Assembly (NCBI RefSeq): GCF_022605725.1
Contig: NC_065553.1
Location: 8,928,001 to 8,992,000 of the forward strand
From: Anthonomus grandis grandis
Lineage: Eukaryota; Arthropoda; Insecta; Coleoptera; Curculionidae
Direction: 5' to 3'
DNA length: 64,000 nucleotides
Of the stretch, positions 46,801 to 59,750 are shown one piece after another (within the stretch, counting starts at the first letter, position 1; every line of letters begins with the position of its first letter). The notes below the pieces were generated by a model. That model made no database searches and was not told where the DNA came from. It saw only the letters and a list, made by a program, of their open reading frames with translations. The translations under genes were made by a program, and so were the position numbers.

Positions 46801-48573
46801 TTATGGTTTAGCTTTTGACCTAATTGATCCAGAAATCACCTGCATTTTAACCAACTTGGCTGGTTTCAGAACCTCGTCAGCTTTATTCAGTAGTTCCGCG
46901 GCCTTTTTAACAGTTTGTGCAGCGGTAAGTTTCAAAGTGGTATCTCGAATTAATGGCAATTTTGGTAAAATAGTTTTATTATTATCCGAAATAGACAATT
47001 TTTTTTGACGAAATACATTTTGACACGTATTTTCTGATTTTAAGCAGCTTTTAACTTCGCAAACTTTTTCTTGTATAGGAAATACATTTATAATCTTCGA
47101 ATCTTTTGATGACTTAGTAACTGGTTTTTTGATAATTTTTGGGTCTTTTGAAACAGGTTTTGTTTTAGATATAATTTTTTTTTGTTCACTTGAAGCAGGT
47201 ATTTTCTCTACCGTCTTTTTAGGTGAAACTGTGCTAGGCTTGGCCGTCGTTTTGGAAGGTAAAAAGTCTTTTTTTTGACTCCGAGCTGAATGATTTAATT
47301 CCATTTGGGTTGTAAGAGGTCTTCTTGAGTTAACATCCTTTTCCTGTTTCTTATTTTGACGATTTACAATATTCTTTAATACATAATCTTTTTGCAAATC
47401 TGTCGCAGGTCTTTTACTTTCTTTTTTTGTAAGGTTATTGGCATTCCGTTTTTTTTGGTCACTTTCCCTAGACTTGAGATTTTTAGACATTTTTGGTTTA
47501 TGAATTTGAGGGACAACCTTGGATCTTAATTCAGATAAATTAGCATCCAAATTTTCTAGTTTTTTAAGCAACTTAGAATAAGAGTTTTTATGACTTGCAG
47601 TCGTATTTTTTATATTGTCATCAAAATATAAGATTTTGTCCATTTGATCAAAGACAATCTTAGACAACATTTGTTCTATCATTTTATCGTTTGCATTTTT
47701 TTTATGCAATCTTGACATTTCTTCTTGTTCTTGCAATTCTCCTGCAATAATCTCTTTGTTTTGATTTAAATCTGCTTCACTATAAACATCTTTACTACCA
47801 CTGTAAGTTCCTGATTTTTCATTCAACACTATTTGATCTTTATTTTTATTGTCTTGTGCTTCATCTTTATTACTAATATTAACTTCAGAAGACAGCTCTG
47901 GTAGAAAAGGCTTTTCTTTACTAACGTCACACTCTAAAACTAAATTATCTTTACCAACGAACTCAGAACTATCAAATAAATCAGTTTTTAACATAGCGCA
48001 GTCTCCATCTGGGCAATGATTAAACTTTTCCTGGAAATTATCTGAATCCAAACTTTGTTCTGAATCATCATAATCCTCAAAATAACACTCATTATTCGCA
48101 TCTAAAGGATGTTCAGTGGGTGGTCCACTGCTTTGAACAGAACTTAAATAGTCTGAAGTTACATTGTGGAAACCATTGATCGAATTAGTATCGGCGTCAC
48201 CAAAGTCTCTGGTACTCATAAGGGTTATAGTGGTGGCTTCATTATTAGGTTCACCATACATTTCGTTTGAAAGAGGATACTGTAACATGGGAGCTGTTGG
48301 GGTTATTTGAACTGGTGAACAAGTAGGTTGAATGAGTAAATCTGATTTTTGATCTAATACTTTGCTTGAAGTATCCATCATATTTGATGATTGTTTGCTT
48401 ACATTTTCTTTAATCTGTGACTGATTAGGAAAACAACATTTGCTACTTCTAAGAGTACATGCAAGTTGTGTGGACGCTGTTACAAATCCAACTATTGAGT
48501 TGATCATTTCTGACCATCCTGGATAATCAGCTTGGGCAATAGTGTCAAAAGGTGGTGGAGGATTGGAAGACAT
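46801..48573 (-). CDS. Uncharacterised 590-residue Lys/Ser-rich protein, intronless
   Basis: This is the only long intact ORF in the window and is clearly a real gene. It starts at an AAAATG context at 48573, keeps 590 codons open in AT-rich DNA, and has AATAAA 57 nt after its stop. I do not recognise the family. The N-terminus has a PPPPF motif (residues 5-9) and a moderately hydrophobic stretch, SIVGFVTASTQLACTL (about 26-41). Residues about 155-240 are acidic (FEDYDDSEQSLDSDNF). A predicted helical or coiled-coil region lies at about 285-360 (MLSKIVFDQMDKILYF, SKLLKKLENLDANLSELRSK). The rest (about 365-590) is strongly basic, rich in K, S, P and T, and likely disordered, suggesting a cytoskeletal, centrosomal or nucleic-acid-associated role (inference). 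A single exon may mean a retrogene or an intronless gene; TTACAG just upstream of the ATG could instead be a splice acceptor of an upstream 5' UTR exon. Confidence 0.85.
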   Translation of the reverse strand: MSSNPPPPFDTIAQADYPGWSEMINSIVGFVTASTQLACTLRSSKCCFPNQSQIKENVSKQSSNMMDTSSKVLDQKSDLLIQPTCSPVQITPTAPMLQYPLSNEMYGEPNNEATTITLMSTRDFGDADTNSINGFHNVTSDYLSSVQSSGPPTEHPLDANNECYFEDYDDSEQSLDSDNFQEKFNHCPDGDCAMLKTDLFDSSEFVGKDNLVLECDVSKEKPFLPELSSEVNISNKDEAQDNKNKDQIVLNEKSGTYSGSKDVYSEADLNQNKEIIAGELQEQEEMSRLHKKNANDKMIEQMLSKIVFDQMDKILYFDDNIKNTTASHKNSYSKLLKKLENLDANLSELRSKVVPQIHKPKMSKNLKSRESDQKKRNANNLTKKESKRPATDLQKDYVLKNIVNRQNKKQEKDVNSRRPLTTQMELNHSARSQKKDFLPSKTTAKPSTVSPKKTVEKIPASSEQKKIISKTKPVSKDPKIIKKPVTKSSKDSKIINVFPIQEKVCEVKSCLKSENTCQNVFRQKKLSISDNNKTILPKLPLIRDTTLKLTAAQTVKKAAELLNKADEVLKPAKLVKMQVISGSIRSKAKP

Positions 48574-51500
48574 TTTACTGTAATTTTGAAATCTTTGAAT
48601 GATGTTTTAAGATGAGCTTATATGGCTGGTTTTCTACCAGAACTTAAAATTTTGACAAACAAATGATTGACATTGTGAATTAACATTTAATGGACAGATT
48701 AGGTTAAAAAAATATTATTATTCGTATACGGTATCACCCATAAATTTCAAAATAAAAAAACGTGTTCGAAAAAACTTAAAAAAGAAAAAAGTAATGAAAA
48801 TGTATTTTGAACTTAGGTTCATAAGAATTGTTAAGTGAATGTAAGTAGACTGACTATCTGTAGGATACATTTTAAAAATAATTTTAATACTGCCATAAAA
48901 TGTTTTTTTTAGGTAGAGTTTAAAGGCAAAATATTATCTAGCTGTACTAAGAATAATAAAGCTTAAAAGACGTAGAAGCATATTTTATATTATTCTTCAG
49001 AGTTATATATGTTTCTTCTTTTATCTTAAGATGTAATGATATTTTCTGCAAGTCTTTGTGCTTTATTTTTACTGTTTTTAAGAAGAACTATTTTACAGGC
49101 TTATATACTAGAGGTGTGTGATGTCCAGTCATGTGTGAGGCACATTAGATCTTACAGTATCCTGAGCAAAGTAGGGGTTTCCAGATGTTGGTAATAATGA
49201 CCCTGAACTGACTGAAGTTTAACGTGATGTAAGTTTTAAAGAAATCTTTTTATTCCAGAATCTTCTTCATTTGATTTAATCGAGATTTGAGATGGGAATA
49301 GAGCATAATCGATTTCCTCTATTCCGTATCCTTCTCCTCTTTTTCCGTTTTTGTATGTATTTAAAAAATGTGTGTACATACAATTAATAAAATAAATTAA
49401 AGTAGTACCAAATTAGTTTCATTCATCTTTTAGTCAAAAGATCATGCATTGTCGTTCCTGGAATTCAATATAACTGCAAAACAAGAAACAGGAATTACCA
49501 GATATTTGCAATTCTGATGTAAAATTAATTTGCAAAAGAAAAGATAATGCAGGAATATAGTGAAAATGGGACGTCAACCATTTTTCTTACATTTGACTTG
49601 CAGCAGCTACACCAGTAATTTACTAGCCAAAGATAACATAGATAAACACAATATTGCAGCTGATGAAAAATTATAATAAAAGAAAATAGAAATAATAGAA
49701 AGCATGCATATCTTAAGTAGATTTATTTAAATTTACTGAAGTTTATGCATTTGGTGTTTCTACTTATAAACGAATAACGTTTAGATTCAAAAGGTATCAC
49801 AATACATTCATTCATTCACATTTTATTCAGTTATTCTCAAGAAGGTATTTTTTTAGGCATTTAGTAATGCTAACTGCTCCTTAGTGGTTACCTGTAATTT
49901 AATTACATTAGTTTGCAAAAAGTACACCTCAACGTAATATGTAAATAAATGGGTTAAATATTGTACAGTCTGTAGAGAGTTGGCTTTATCTAGGTTTAAT
50001 ACGTTAAAAGCGCATCAATTAAAATAATCCATATAAATTATAATGCATAACTTAAATTACTACGATTCCATATTTTCTAAACTTTCTGCTGTTTTTAAAT
50101 TATCTGTTGCTACATCTAAACTACTGATTTATACGATTGTAGGGAGAATGACTGACGTTTTGACTAGTACGTAAATCATCTTCAGGAAAACATTCCTGAA
50201 CAATTATTCCAGACATTACTTCATTAAGAAAGTTTACTAGAAAGATATTCTTAAACTATAAAGAATAGCTGAACGATTCTCAGTTAAAAATAAAATACAG
50301 AGTTTTTCTCAAGATTATAAGTTTTTTTGTAAATGGAGAGATATGTGATTAAGATGTAATATGTGATTAAATTACTGACCACAGAGTTGATATCATTATT
50401 ATAGAAAAAAAATTACACAGAATGTAGAGTTAACCATTAAATATCTCTTGGATGTTCCGTCTTTTATCTTTAAAGGATATAATGATGTTTTTTTAATAGC
50501 TTTTGTGCTATATTTTAACTTTCTTTCTCTAACAACACCTATTATGCATACTTAAAAGAGCATTAATTACATCTATTTTCATATCTAATTTTAAAACTAA
50601 AGACTAATTTTTGAACTTTCATTGGCTTTATTTTAACTTTATCTTGACGTTTTGGTTGGAGTTGCAGCACTAACAGCAGCCATAGTAGTAAGTTGTTAGT
50701 CAAAAACATTAATAAAGAACTCTTTCTACGACTTTATGCAGACATCGGAATTTGAAAAGCTAATTTAAGGCTAATGCAAAGTTTACGGTAATATGAGAAA
50801 TTTAAATAGAAAGAAATAAAAGCAATAAAAATATTGAAATTAAAAAGAAAATATTAATTCAGCAAAAGACTGGTTAAAATTAAGCCTGCCTGTTAAATTT
50901 ACAAAAGTCTTGATAACTAATTTTTTACATTCAGGATGTAGTAGAAAATTCTCTGATAAATAGCGCGATCTTGTATACAAGTACGTAATCGGTTTATCGG
51001 ATATAAGTGAACTATAGAGTCTTAAATAATTTAAGTTCAACAAAGATATTTTTGATGCCTTAAAAATAGTTGAGACTAGCAAAATATCAGAAAACAACAT
51101 AAAAACAGAAACACAATGAAGTGTCAAAGTTAGCTTTACAAGTTTTAAAAATCCCTTGTTTTTCAATCCAATTATCTCCGAAATTCTTTGAATTCAGTAA
51201 AATGTATGAGCACTTGTATAAATCAAACAATTTTATATTTTGGTATTACAATTCAAATTAGAGGTTGTTATTGGAAATGATAATAACTGCTGTTATTTAC
51301 AATAATATTTATTATTATTTGGAAAATTAATTATTTCATTGGATATTACCATAGCTGCAGAATTTGAGAAAAGTCTGAAGTGTTTTTGTTTGTATATTAT
51401 TTTTATGATATTCTCTCAAAATGTATATATTGATAATAATAATAATACGTTTATTGAAAAAATCCTACATTTACTGCCACTATTATTAAATAATGAGCAC

Positions 51501-54500
51501 TGCTTAATCCTATTGCAATGACAAAAAAATCTAAATATTAGAACCATTAATCCCGGTAATAAATCAGTTCAGAAATAAAATTTACTGCGAAAAAAACGGG
51601 AAAATGGGAATGTCGCGTTCCCCAATTTTTCAAATAAGTCTAACAAATTGAGGGTTATTCGTCATTGTGGTAATTAACTAAAGCGAATCAGTTTTTGTCT
51701 CTTTCATCGTTAACCATAAAAACTCAAATTTTTTAGTAGTCATTATTATAACCGTTGGTTTTCTGTTGGCTTATAAGCTTTGTAAATAGACTTTAATAAC
51801 AAAAAATCTGTATGTTTGTTATGTTTCAAATTTTCCAAATTATCTATTTTAGCACAATGTACTTTAATTCAGATGTGAAAATCCAGAAAGGAAAAAATGC
51901 CAATCAATTTCTGTGACCTCGTAAACGTGGTCCAACACAAACCATGCGGTTTGATTAGCCTACATTAATGTTATTCTTGTAGTAGTAAAAATCCTCTAAT
52001 TTGTCTTCACTTAAACCCAATCAATCTAAACTAAGTAACGAATTAAGTAATAAATAGCATCGAAAATTAGAAATAGTTATTCTTTAAGCTTTTCCGGATT
52101 TCCAGGTAGTTGAAAATATCAGTTTCCATTAACATGAATTAAAAAGCTGCAAGGCTTTAGAAAGTAATGTTATATGTAACTAGAATTTCAGGTAAATTAT
52201 AATATTGGATACTTTATTCTCAAAAGCTTCAATAAAATTAAATTCGCCATGCTGTTATGAACTAATAGTTTTAATTTTGGAGACAAACTAGAATAATTTG
52301 TACTGAAAAAAATATTAATTAATTAAATCTATTTTACTTTTTATATTAAAAATATACTTATTTTAAATTTTGTTTTAAGCTACAAGAAAAAGGTTAATAA
52401 ATAAATGCTTCTACCAAGTCATAGCTTTAAGCTCTTTGTATATTAAATTGTAAATATTTTGTTAGGTATAATGTCACTATTTTCTTTTATGCTCAGCTCC
52501 TATAATCGAGTATAATCTATAATCCTGAGTAAATAATAAAATACCTTAGGTAAATTATTATGTTTAGGAATTATCGGATTTATTATGATGTAATACGCAA
52601 CAAAATAAGTAACTAATTATGAATTTGTCACAACAATATAGATTTTAAATAGATGTGAAACAAGTATATATAGAATAATCGTAAAATGTCAGAACTATAT
52701 GAGTCAAAGAAGTTTATATTACAAGATGACAGGTATTAAAAGCAACACGGCCTAAGACAATACAAGACGTTGAAAAATTCAACACGTTTTGGTGATACCG
52801 TTGGGTTTCGGAGTTTTCCTGTCGCTCAGTTTACGACCTTTATGAAGTTAAAATCCCTATAGCGCACGGTAAACTTTTGTTCACTGAAAAGTTTACTAAA
52901 AGTTTTACGCCTCCGCTACTTTCGAATCTTAACGATAAAATATACATGCCTCCTAATATAAAATTATATTAGGTAGTGCTTTTTTAACGCTCTAAATTTT
53001 TAAGGAAGTTAGTGTACAGCCCTATTCCTATATATTAGAAATAAATATTTATAGAACTTTTACAGTACTTAGGTTTTTAGGTATAAAAATCATAATACTA
53101 ATTTTATAATTATTAATATTAAAATAATTATTAACTACAATAATTTTATTTACCTTTTTTGCAAATACATGTAGTAAGATAAGAAAAATTTACACGGCAT
53201 AAATCTTCCTTTTTCCAATTCGACCCTCCACAATATGATCGCTAATGGAAAAACCAAGTATAGGAAGTAGGAGAGGCAGTATAGATAAGTTGGTCGAGGA
53301 TATTACGTTAAGCAACAACGTAAACATGTAAACAACATTGAAAATTCAAATAAAAAATTTATTTTATGGACCTGTACTAAGTATTAAAAATATTACATAC
53401 TTTAAATATAAAATAATAATAACTAATTATAAAAACATTTTAATAAAGGAAATACCATCTTGTTGGCTCCTCTCAAAGCAATAATTCTTCTGTTTCTGTC
53501 TGCCTGGTAGTTTTAAACCCTGAAACTATCAAAAAGCCTGATGTTACTCTTCATTGTTGCTATAAAAGGTATTTTATTTGTTGCTTCTCTTGCATCCCTA
53601 GCACCATCAACGCAAATGATTGTTTTATGCTAGTGTCTGCTAATTCTTTAATTCTTAGCTGAAAAAATATTTAATTTTTTCAGCTAAATATTATCCTTTT
53701 CTAATTAATTCTGACTAACAGTAACAAGCAAAGTAAGATTTTTTTTTATTTTGCTAACATTTTTTGAAGTGGTTTGGTAAGCATAATCTTTTTCTTTGTT
53801 AATAATTTTTTAGTAAACATATCTTTTTTTCTAAAAGGCAATTTTCGATTTTCGCGATACATTGCTCGCGTTACCAACTTTTATCTCTAAATCAAATTAA
53901 CTTAAGTCAAACTCAGTTACATCTGGTCTTAATTAGATCTCTGGTCACCCAATTATTTTTTTTAATTTCCTGTGATTTAATTGAGCAAGAAATAATTTTC
54001 TAATAGAGGTTTGTTACCGTTAAATATAATTTTATCTAAACAAAGGGTAAGGGTTTCTTAAGTGACGCAATAATTTGCAAATATTTTTCGGTATTATGAT
54101 GCGGTGTCATAAATATAAGCGAATCACTAGGCGGAGGTTTGAAAATAATTACCGCCTAAAAAAATCGGCTATTATCACACCAAATATGAATAAAAGAAGA
54201 CCATGTGAATAAAAAATATTGCCGTTTACGTTTTTTATACGTTTTCATATTTAGTGAGAGTAAAAGCGCTTAAATTCACGCTTTCGTTCCAAAAAAAAAT
54301 ATGCGTGAAAAATTTTGATTTTGCAGATTATCGATAAAGTGCTAAAAAAAAGCTTACAAAAAATATTACAAATCCCTTAGATATACAAAAAAAAATTTAA
54401 ACGTATATTGAAAGAAGTCTTTTATTTCTTTACATCTTTAAAAATAAACCTTCTTATTTTTATATTGTATGTACAATTTTACTTTTTCGTTTTGGCTTCT

Positions 54501-55118
54501 TTGGGTAGGGCCAGGGTAATGCATAGAATAATCTTACAGTTAACTATAACTTATTGTTTTATCATTTAACTTTCCATGCTATATTTCTTTAAAACTATTT
54601 TGACCATGGTTAAAATTGTATCAGACAAGTAGATATTGTTAATATCACTTAGTGTAGGACACCCCAGATCCAGAATATACCTCAGAGTTAGAATACACGT
54701 CAGTATTCCATTACCACATTATTATCTTCTCCGTGTGATCATCAACCGAACAAGTTTTTACAATCCACGATCAATTATTGACAACAATTTATATTACACA
54801 GTACCAGTAAGATTATTAGATATGCCCCAACAACCTTAATTATTTAACCAAGGAGACGAAAATGCACCAAGTTTTTTCACACTTTGAAATAATTGTTATA
54901 ATTATTATGTAAAAGCATAGCTTAATTTTATAAATAAATTAGTTTACTTACCAAAGGGTGACAGTTACATTTGTTGAATATTCCATGAAGAATGTATTCC
55001 ATAAAAAAACTCATAGAATTTTTGTGATTTTCCCTTTAGCTCTTTGAAAAGCCTTACATACTTCCCGTCCTAGTCTCCTTTTAAGTATATCTCTCTAACC
55101 CAATACTTTTTTATAAAG
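48574..55118. other. Gene-free AT-rich stretch
   Basis: This begins with the 5' flank of the 590-residue gene. The ORFs at 50840-51166 (-), 51339-51521 and 54636-54839 have no motif. Items present are a hammerhead-like remnant at 50152-50185 (-), a balanced-composition patch at about 51540-51960, a perfect hairpin at 53656-53686, and a possible degenerate coding fragment on the minus strand at about 53450-53640. The rest is AT-rich background. Confidence 0.5.
53656..53686. repeat. 13-bp perfect hairpin
   Basis: TAGCTGAAAAAAT (53656-53668) and ATTTTTTCAGCTA (53674-53686) are exact complements around ATTTA. It is a short strong stem of unknown role; the arms contain T-tract/CAG, so it could be a chance palindrome around a splice-like site. 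Confidence 0.7.
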
Positions 55119-55146
55119 GGTGTCCCAATAAGAGCGCACGTTTTAA
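55119..55146 (+). repeat. Candidate right terminal repeat of the mariner copy
   Basis: AGGGTGTCCCAATAAGAGCG lies about 80 bp beyond the stop of the transposase pseudogene. It resembles the terminal repeats of insect Tc1/mariner elements (CAGGGTGTCCC-type). No matching inverted copy was seen upstream of 56238, so the 5' end is probably truncated. Confidence 0.45.
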
Positions 55147-55220
55147 TTGATAAATAAAAGTCGTAATTTATTTTAAACCGAGTGTTATTTATATTTTAAT
55201 GTAAAGCTAATACACTGCGA

Positions 55221-56238
55221 TTAAACGTGAAAAATAATATCTGGCAAATGGCCGCCTCGACTTTCGTGACAGGCTCTTATTAGTTTTGAGAAGTTTTCAA
55301 TTACATTTTCACATATTGGCGGCCCAATTTCGCTAATAATACGTCTAATTTCGTTTTTTACCTGTGGAATTGTTGTTGGGTTATTAGCGTATACGAGGGA
55401 TTTTAAAAAACCCCAAAGAAAAAAGTCACAAGGCGTTAAATCGCATGATCTTGCGGGCCAGTTCTGGTCCCCATTCCGTGAAATGACACGACCGGGAAAT
55501 TTTTTTTGCAACAATTGAATTGCTTCACGTGTAGTGTGACATGTCGCACCATCCTGTTGGTACCACATACCGCCCGTATCCATACCATCCAATTGAGGCC
55601 ATAAAAACTCAGTGAGCATATAACGATAGCGTTCGCTGTTTACGGTAACTGCATTTTCAGCCTCGTCCTCTAAGAAGTACGGTCCAATTACTCCACCTGT
55701 CCAAAGTCCGCACCAAACAGTGACTCTTAATGGATGCATTTTCTTCTCGTGAAAGACTCTAGGATTTTCTTCGCCCCAAATTCGGCAATTTTGTTCAATA
55801 TTAACAAGGCCATTAAGGTGAAAGTGTGCCTCATCGGTAAACAATTTTTTTTTCGAAAAATCGACATAATCGGCATCCATTTGTTGTTTTTGCAATACCT
55901 AAGAAAAAAATGTACGGCGCGTCGCATGGTCCACTGGCTTTAATTCTTGGGTCAATTGAATCTTATAGGCGTGTAAATAAAGATCTTTTGTTAGAATTCG
56001 GTGGGTAGTGCTCTTCGAAATGTGCATCTGCTGTGCACGATGACGGAAAGATGTTCCCGGATTATCGCCAACACTTTCACGCACTGCGGCAATATTTTCA
56101 ACAGAACGGCTAGTACGGTGACGCACTGGTGTTTTTACATCCACGACCAACCATTTGTTTAAATTTATCAATTAGTCTTTGGATGGTCGTGTGATTTGGT
56201 GCATCATGTCTTTCTAATCTTTCCCAAATGCTGGCCAT
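55221..56238 (-). pseudogene. Tc1/mariner transposase of DD41D type, nearly intact but broken
   Basis: The minus-strand frame from 55895 encodes LFTDEAHFHLNG (first Asp), WYQQDGATCHTTREA (second Asp) and SCDLTPCDFFLWG (third Asp), ending in GGHLPDIIFHV. Exactly 41 residues separate the second Asp from the Asp of PCDFFLWG, so this is DD41D. Upstream, after one in-frame TAG (55899-55901, probably a former Trp), the same frame gives the helix-turn-helix part: DVKTPVRHRTSRSVENIAAV, RHRAQQMHISKSTTHRILTK and QLTQELKPVDHATRRTF. A one-base frameshift near 56150 connects to DAPNHTTIQRLIDKF, with ATG at 56238; the true N-terminus of the family lies further upstream and is missing. Only two lesions break the frame, so it is a relatively young copy. 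It moved by cut-and-paste into TA sites. Confidence 0.85.
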
Positions 56239-56989
56239 CTGATTCTAATAATAATAAAATGATGTTTAAAGTTACGTGGACCTTATCCAAAACCGTTAAC
56301 CGATTATTTTACAATACCTTTTATAGTCAATCATTATTTTGTTATGAGTAATTAACCTTTAATGTAGTTCAATGTAATTAATATTTTAGTATCTATTGAT
56401 CATGGCCGAATACATGAAAATATCTATACTGTACTTTAAATAGGTAGAGAGTAATAAGATGTGAGTTTCACAATTTTCGCATTTTGTCGTAAGGATTAAG
56501 CCATTAAGGCAGTGACTCCAGAAAACTGGCGAAAGGAGCATGTCATTAAAGAGGGGGAGAAAACGTGGGATCTGGACAAGCTGATCGATCAATGGGTTGC
56601 TCAAATCAGGTGCTTATCCGATGGACAACAATAGAAAAATCTCATAAGCCGACCCAAAATGAAGCAACCAACCCATGCTCTCTGTAAAAGTAGTACTTCT
56701 GCCCTCCGTAAAAAGAATTAATTTCCCAATACAACCTATGGAAGTGGTCTACATTATTGAAGTCAGGCTGTATCCCTTTTACATACTTAATAAAGTTTTA
56801 AAAATCTCTACCTAATTGAAATAGACTATAGTTTAGTCATATGTTATAAAAATCATTAACGATTACATCATATTTAAAGTTTTTATTGGCAATATCCTAA
56901 ATAAGCTGGTTAAAAAATATTCATTAAGAAGTTTATTCTTTTATTGGCTCAAAACTCCTCTATAAAATATCACGAATTTTTCACGTAAA

Positions 56990-57260
56990 ATCGAGTAAAG
57001 CCGTGATGCCGTCAGCATTTCGGCGCAACAACTCATCACACTTGATGTATTAAATTGATAACAAATTCATATTAGCGACGTTAGTGAAATCAGCGTAACA
57101 CAGTGGGAATATAAACAGCATTTAGGGCCCAAGCACCGGGACAATTTATGGCCAACTAGGACCATAACCGAAGTAAATCAAGAGGTCCGGGTGATAACGT
57201 CGATGATACGGGTTATACTGATACGGGTGTATGTGGAGGCTCAGCACTGAGTCAGATGTG
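56990..57260. other. Higher-GC non-coding island
   Basis: This patch contains CCGTGATGCCGTCAGC, TTAGGGCCCAAGCACCGGGA and AGAGGTCCGGGTGATAACG. There is no ORF and no transposon signature. It is a candidate conserved non-coding element by composition only. Confidence 0.28.
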
Positions 57261-59569
57261 AGATGTGTAGCAGTTATCTTGGCTTAAAAGTGTTAGTTAT
57301 GTTAATTAATTTTTTACTGTTTTAATGGATTTTGATCATGAAATATATAATACATTTACATTAGATAATAAGGGTTAAGAAGATGAATAACAACGAATAG
57401 TATTATGGTAAGCGCGTACCAATTTAGAACTCGTGTCTCAGATATACTTAAGTCGAAATAATTGATATTTAATGATTCGAAAAATTTTCAGAGCATTGGA
57501 AGTAACTGAACACAATAGAGCCTTTAATTTGGCGTAATAGAGCTTGGCAGCATATATTGAATATAAAGTATATATTACATTTCTTTAATTCCCTTCTAAA
57601 ACATGCCTACAAATTATCGCCTAAACCAGAAAATCTATATGCTTTTCCATTATCTTATCATCAGCATTTTGATACTTATAGGTGCTGGATTCTTTATAGT
57701 GGTACCTTTTTAATTAACGAATTCATTTTTTTATAAGAATATTTTTTGTGTAAGTATAATTATTTGTAGGCTTTAAATTGATATTAAACAGTTTGGTATT
57801 TAATGAATATTGATTTCATAGAACTTACTTCCTTTCAAAAAACATATATATAGTAATTCCGGTTGTAGTTTTTTTTAAGTCATTAAATTTATTCTTAGAG
57901 TGAATTCCGAGCAAATATGATGGTATTAGTTATATTTCATCCTACATTCATATGTTTGCATCAGATCTAAAACTTATTTTTCTAGTCGAAATATTATCAC
58001 AGTTTCTTATATAAATACTATTTAATGATTTTAAACCTATTAGAATTTAGTATATTAAATGTTGAAATTAATCCATGATTAAGTGTATTATCGTTCGGAA
58101 CTGTAAGAAAAAATGCACGCTATGTGTGATATAATTTAGTTGCCAATTGCATGAATTTTGGCAACGGCCAATAGAGACTATATAAATTTAATTTTCTACC
58201 TCTCAATTCTATTGGTAACAAGTGTTTTCAAATAATTTTGTAATTAATTTAAAATTACTATCAGTCTAAATAAATAAAATAAAATCCAAATAAAAGCTTC
58301 TTATTTACCAAGCTCCTAAATAGGATAAGCGAAGCAATGGTCGTAGTAATATATACTATCCAAAAATAATACTTACTGTTGACCCGCTCAATACCTTTTC
58401 CATTTAAATAAGTTATACTTAAATATCAAAATAGACCCAATTCTCCTTATATTTTTATAAACACATATTTTGTATATCTAAGTAAACTAATCCCAAACCG
58501 AAAAGTTTTGACAATCAATAAACATAAACACAAATAAACAAAGGGGTCAAAATTGGATGCAAACACAATTTAGGATAATAAGAAGGGAAAACAAAGGATC
58601 AACAGGGTACTACAATAAATATGGATATTCAAATAAAGCAAAATCACCAGGCACATATAACGGCAAAAGTCGAACAAAACGGACCCGAGAAGCTTTTACT
58701 TCCAAATAGGGATCGTGCTAATAGGGTAGTTCTTGGAGAAAGGCATTTTTTATAGAAGTAGGGGTTTTTCATATAAAATAGTATTTTAACAAATTTTCTA
58801 AAACTCTTTCGATCTTACTAAAACCTATAAAATCAAATTAGCAGTGTCAAATATCTTATTAATTTATGCTAAATAATACATGTTTGTGTGAAAATTTACT
58901 AATAATAAAAAATATGTCTGTTTAAGTCCATTTATATTAGTAAGAACTCATAAATTATTATAATAAGAAATAACTATAAAAATAATAAGAAAATATTTTC
59001 AAAAAGCTCATTCAAAGTTAATTTGTTTAGAGTCTGACAGAATCTGGCAGTTGTTGAGGTAATTCTTACAATATAATATTATCTGAACCTCCAAAATCAC
59101 TTAACTTATATAAATATAGCTGAGCTAGATATTTATCAGCATAAGAGCCTGAAATTTCACTAGGATTTTCTTAAGAACGGAAGGCGTTAAGTGCACATAC
59201 GTTAGACAAATAAAACGACTCTTCTTAATAACATCTACTGGCTTTTTAAATATCAAAATAGGTTACTATATCAGTTGTTTATACGAGCGGTTATTTATTA
59301 GCTTTAAGAAAAAAGTACATACTAGAAGACAGAAATATGTGAAAACTTTAAAAAATAATGTAGTTTTTCGCATCTTAATAATTTTTTCTTACAAGACTTA
59401 ATTAAGACTTAATTAGATCAATGATTGGTAAGGCCTGAAAATAATCTATGATTTTATGAAACTTTAAGAAGGTTAAATTGAAATATATAATACTTCCTGC
59501 AATTTTCGTGTTAAAAGCACATAATTTCGAGAATAGACCTTTTAAAATTTTACAATAGCAAATAAAAGA

Positions 59570-59750
59570 AATTGTGCCAGACCTCGCCTTTGTGTAAATC
59601 CAGAAGAATCCGGTGTGATGTGACAATTTGGCGCCCCTTTGTTTCCTCGTTTTACCGGCAACGCCGCTTAGATGGATTTATAGGCCAGATTTTCGGATTT
59701 TTTCTCGCTTACATCCAAATTTGCACAATCCCCCAAAATTCTGTTTAGGA
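59570..59750. other. Higher-GC non-coding island
   Basis: This patch includes ACAATTTGGCGCCCCTTTG and TTTTACCGGCAACGCCGC. It overlaps the end of a short minus ORF that shows no motif. It is a candidate regulatory or conserved element by composition only. Confidence 0.25.

Noticed and set aside
50840..51166. 108-residue minus-strand ORF
   Set aside because: Leu/Phe/Ser/Lys-rich chance ORF; no start context, no polyadenylation signal in a fitting place and no motif.
54636..54839. 67-residue plus-strand ORF
   Set aside because: Slightly less AT-biased than others, but begins within AT-rich sequence and shows no family motif.
57657..57675. CTGATGA on the minus strand with GAAA 10 nt further
   Set aside because: No stem II is possible between the two blocks and stem I does not pair; chance match to the hammerhead core.
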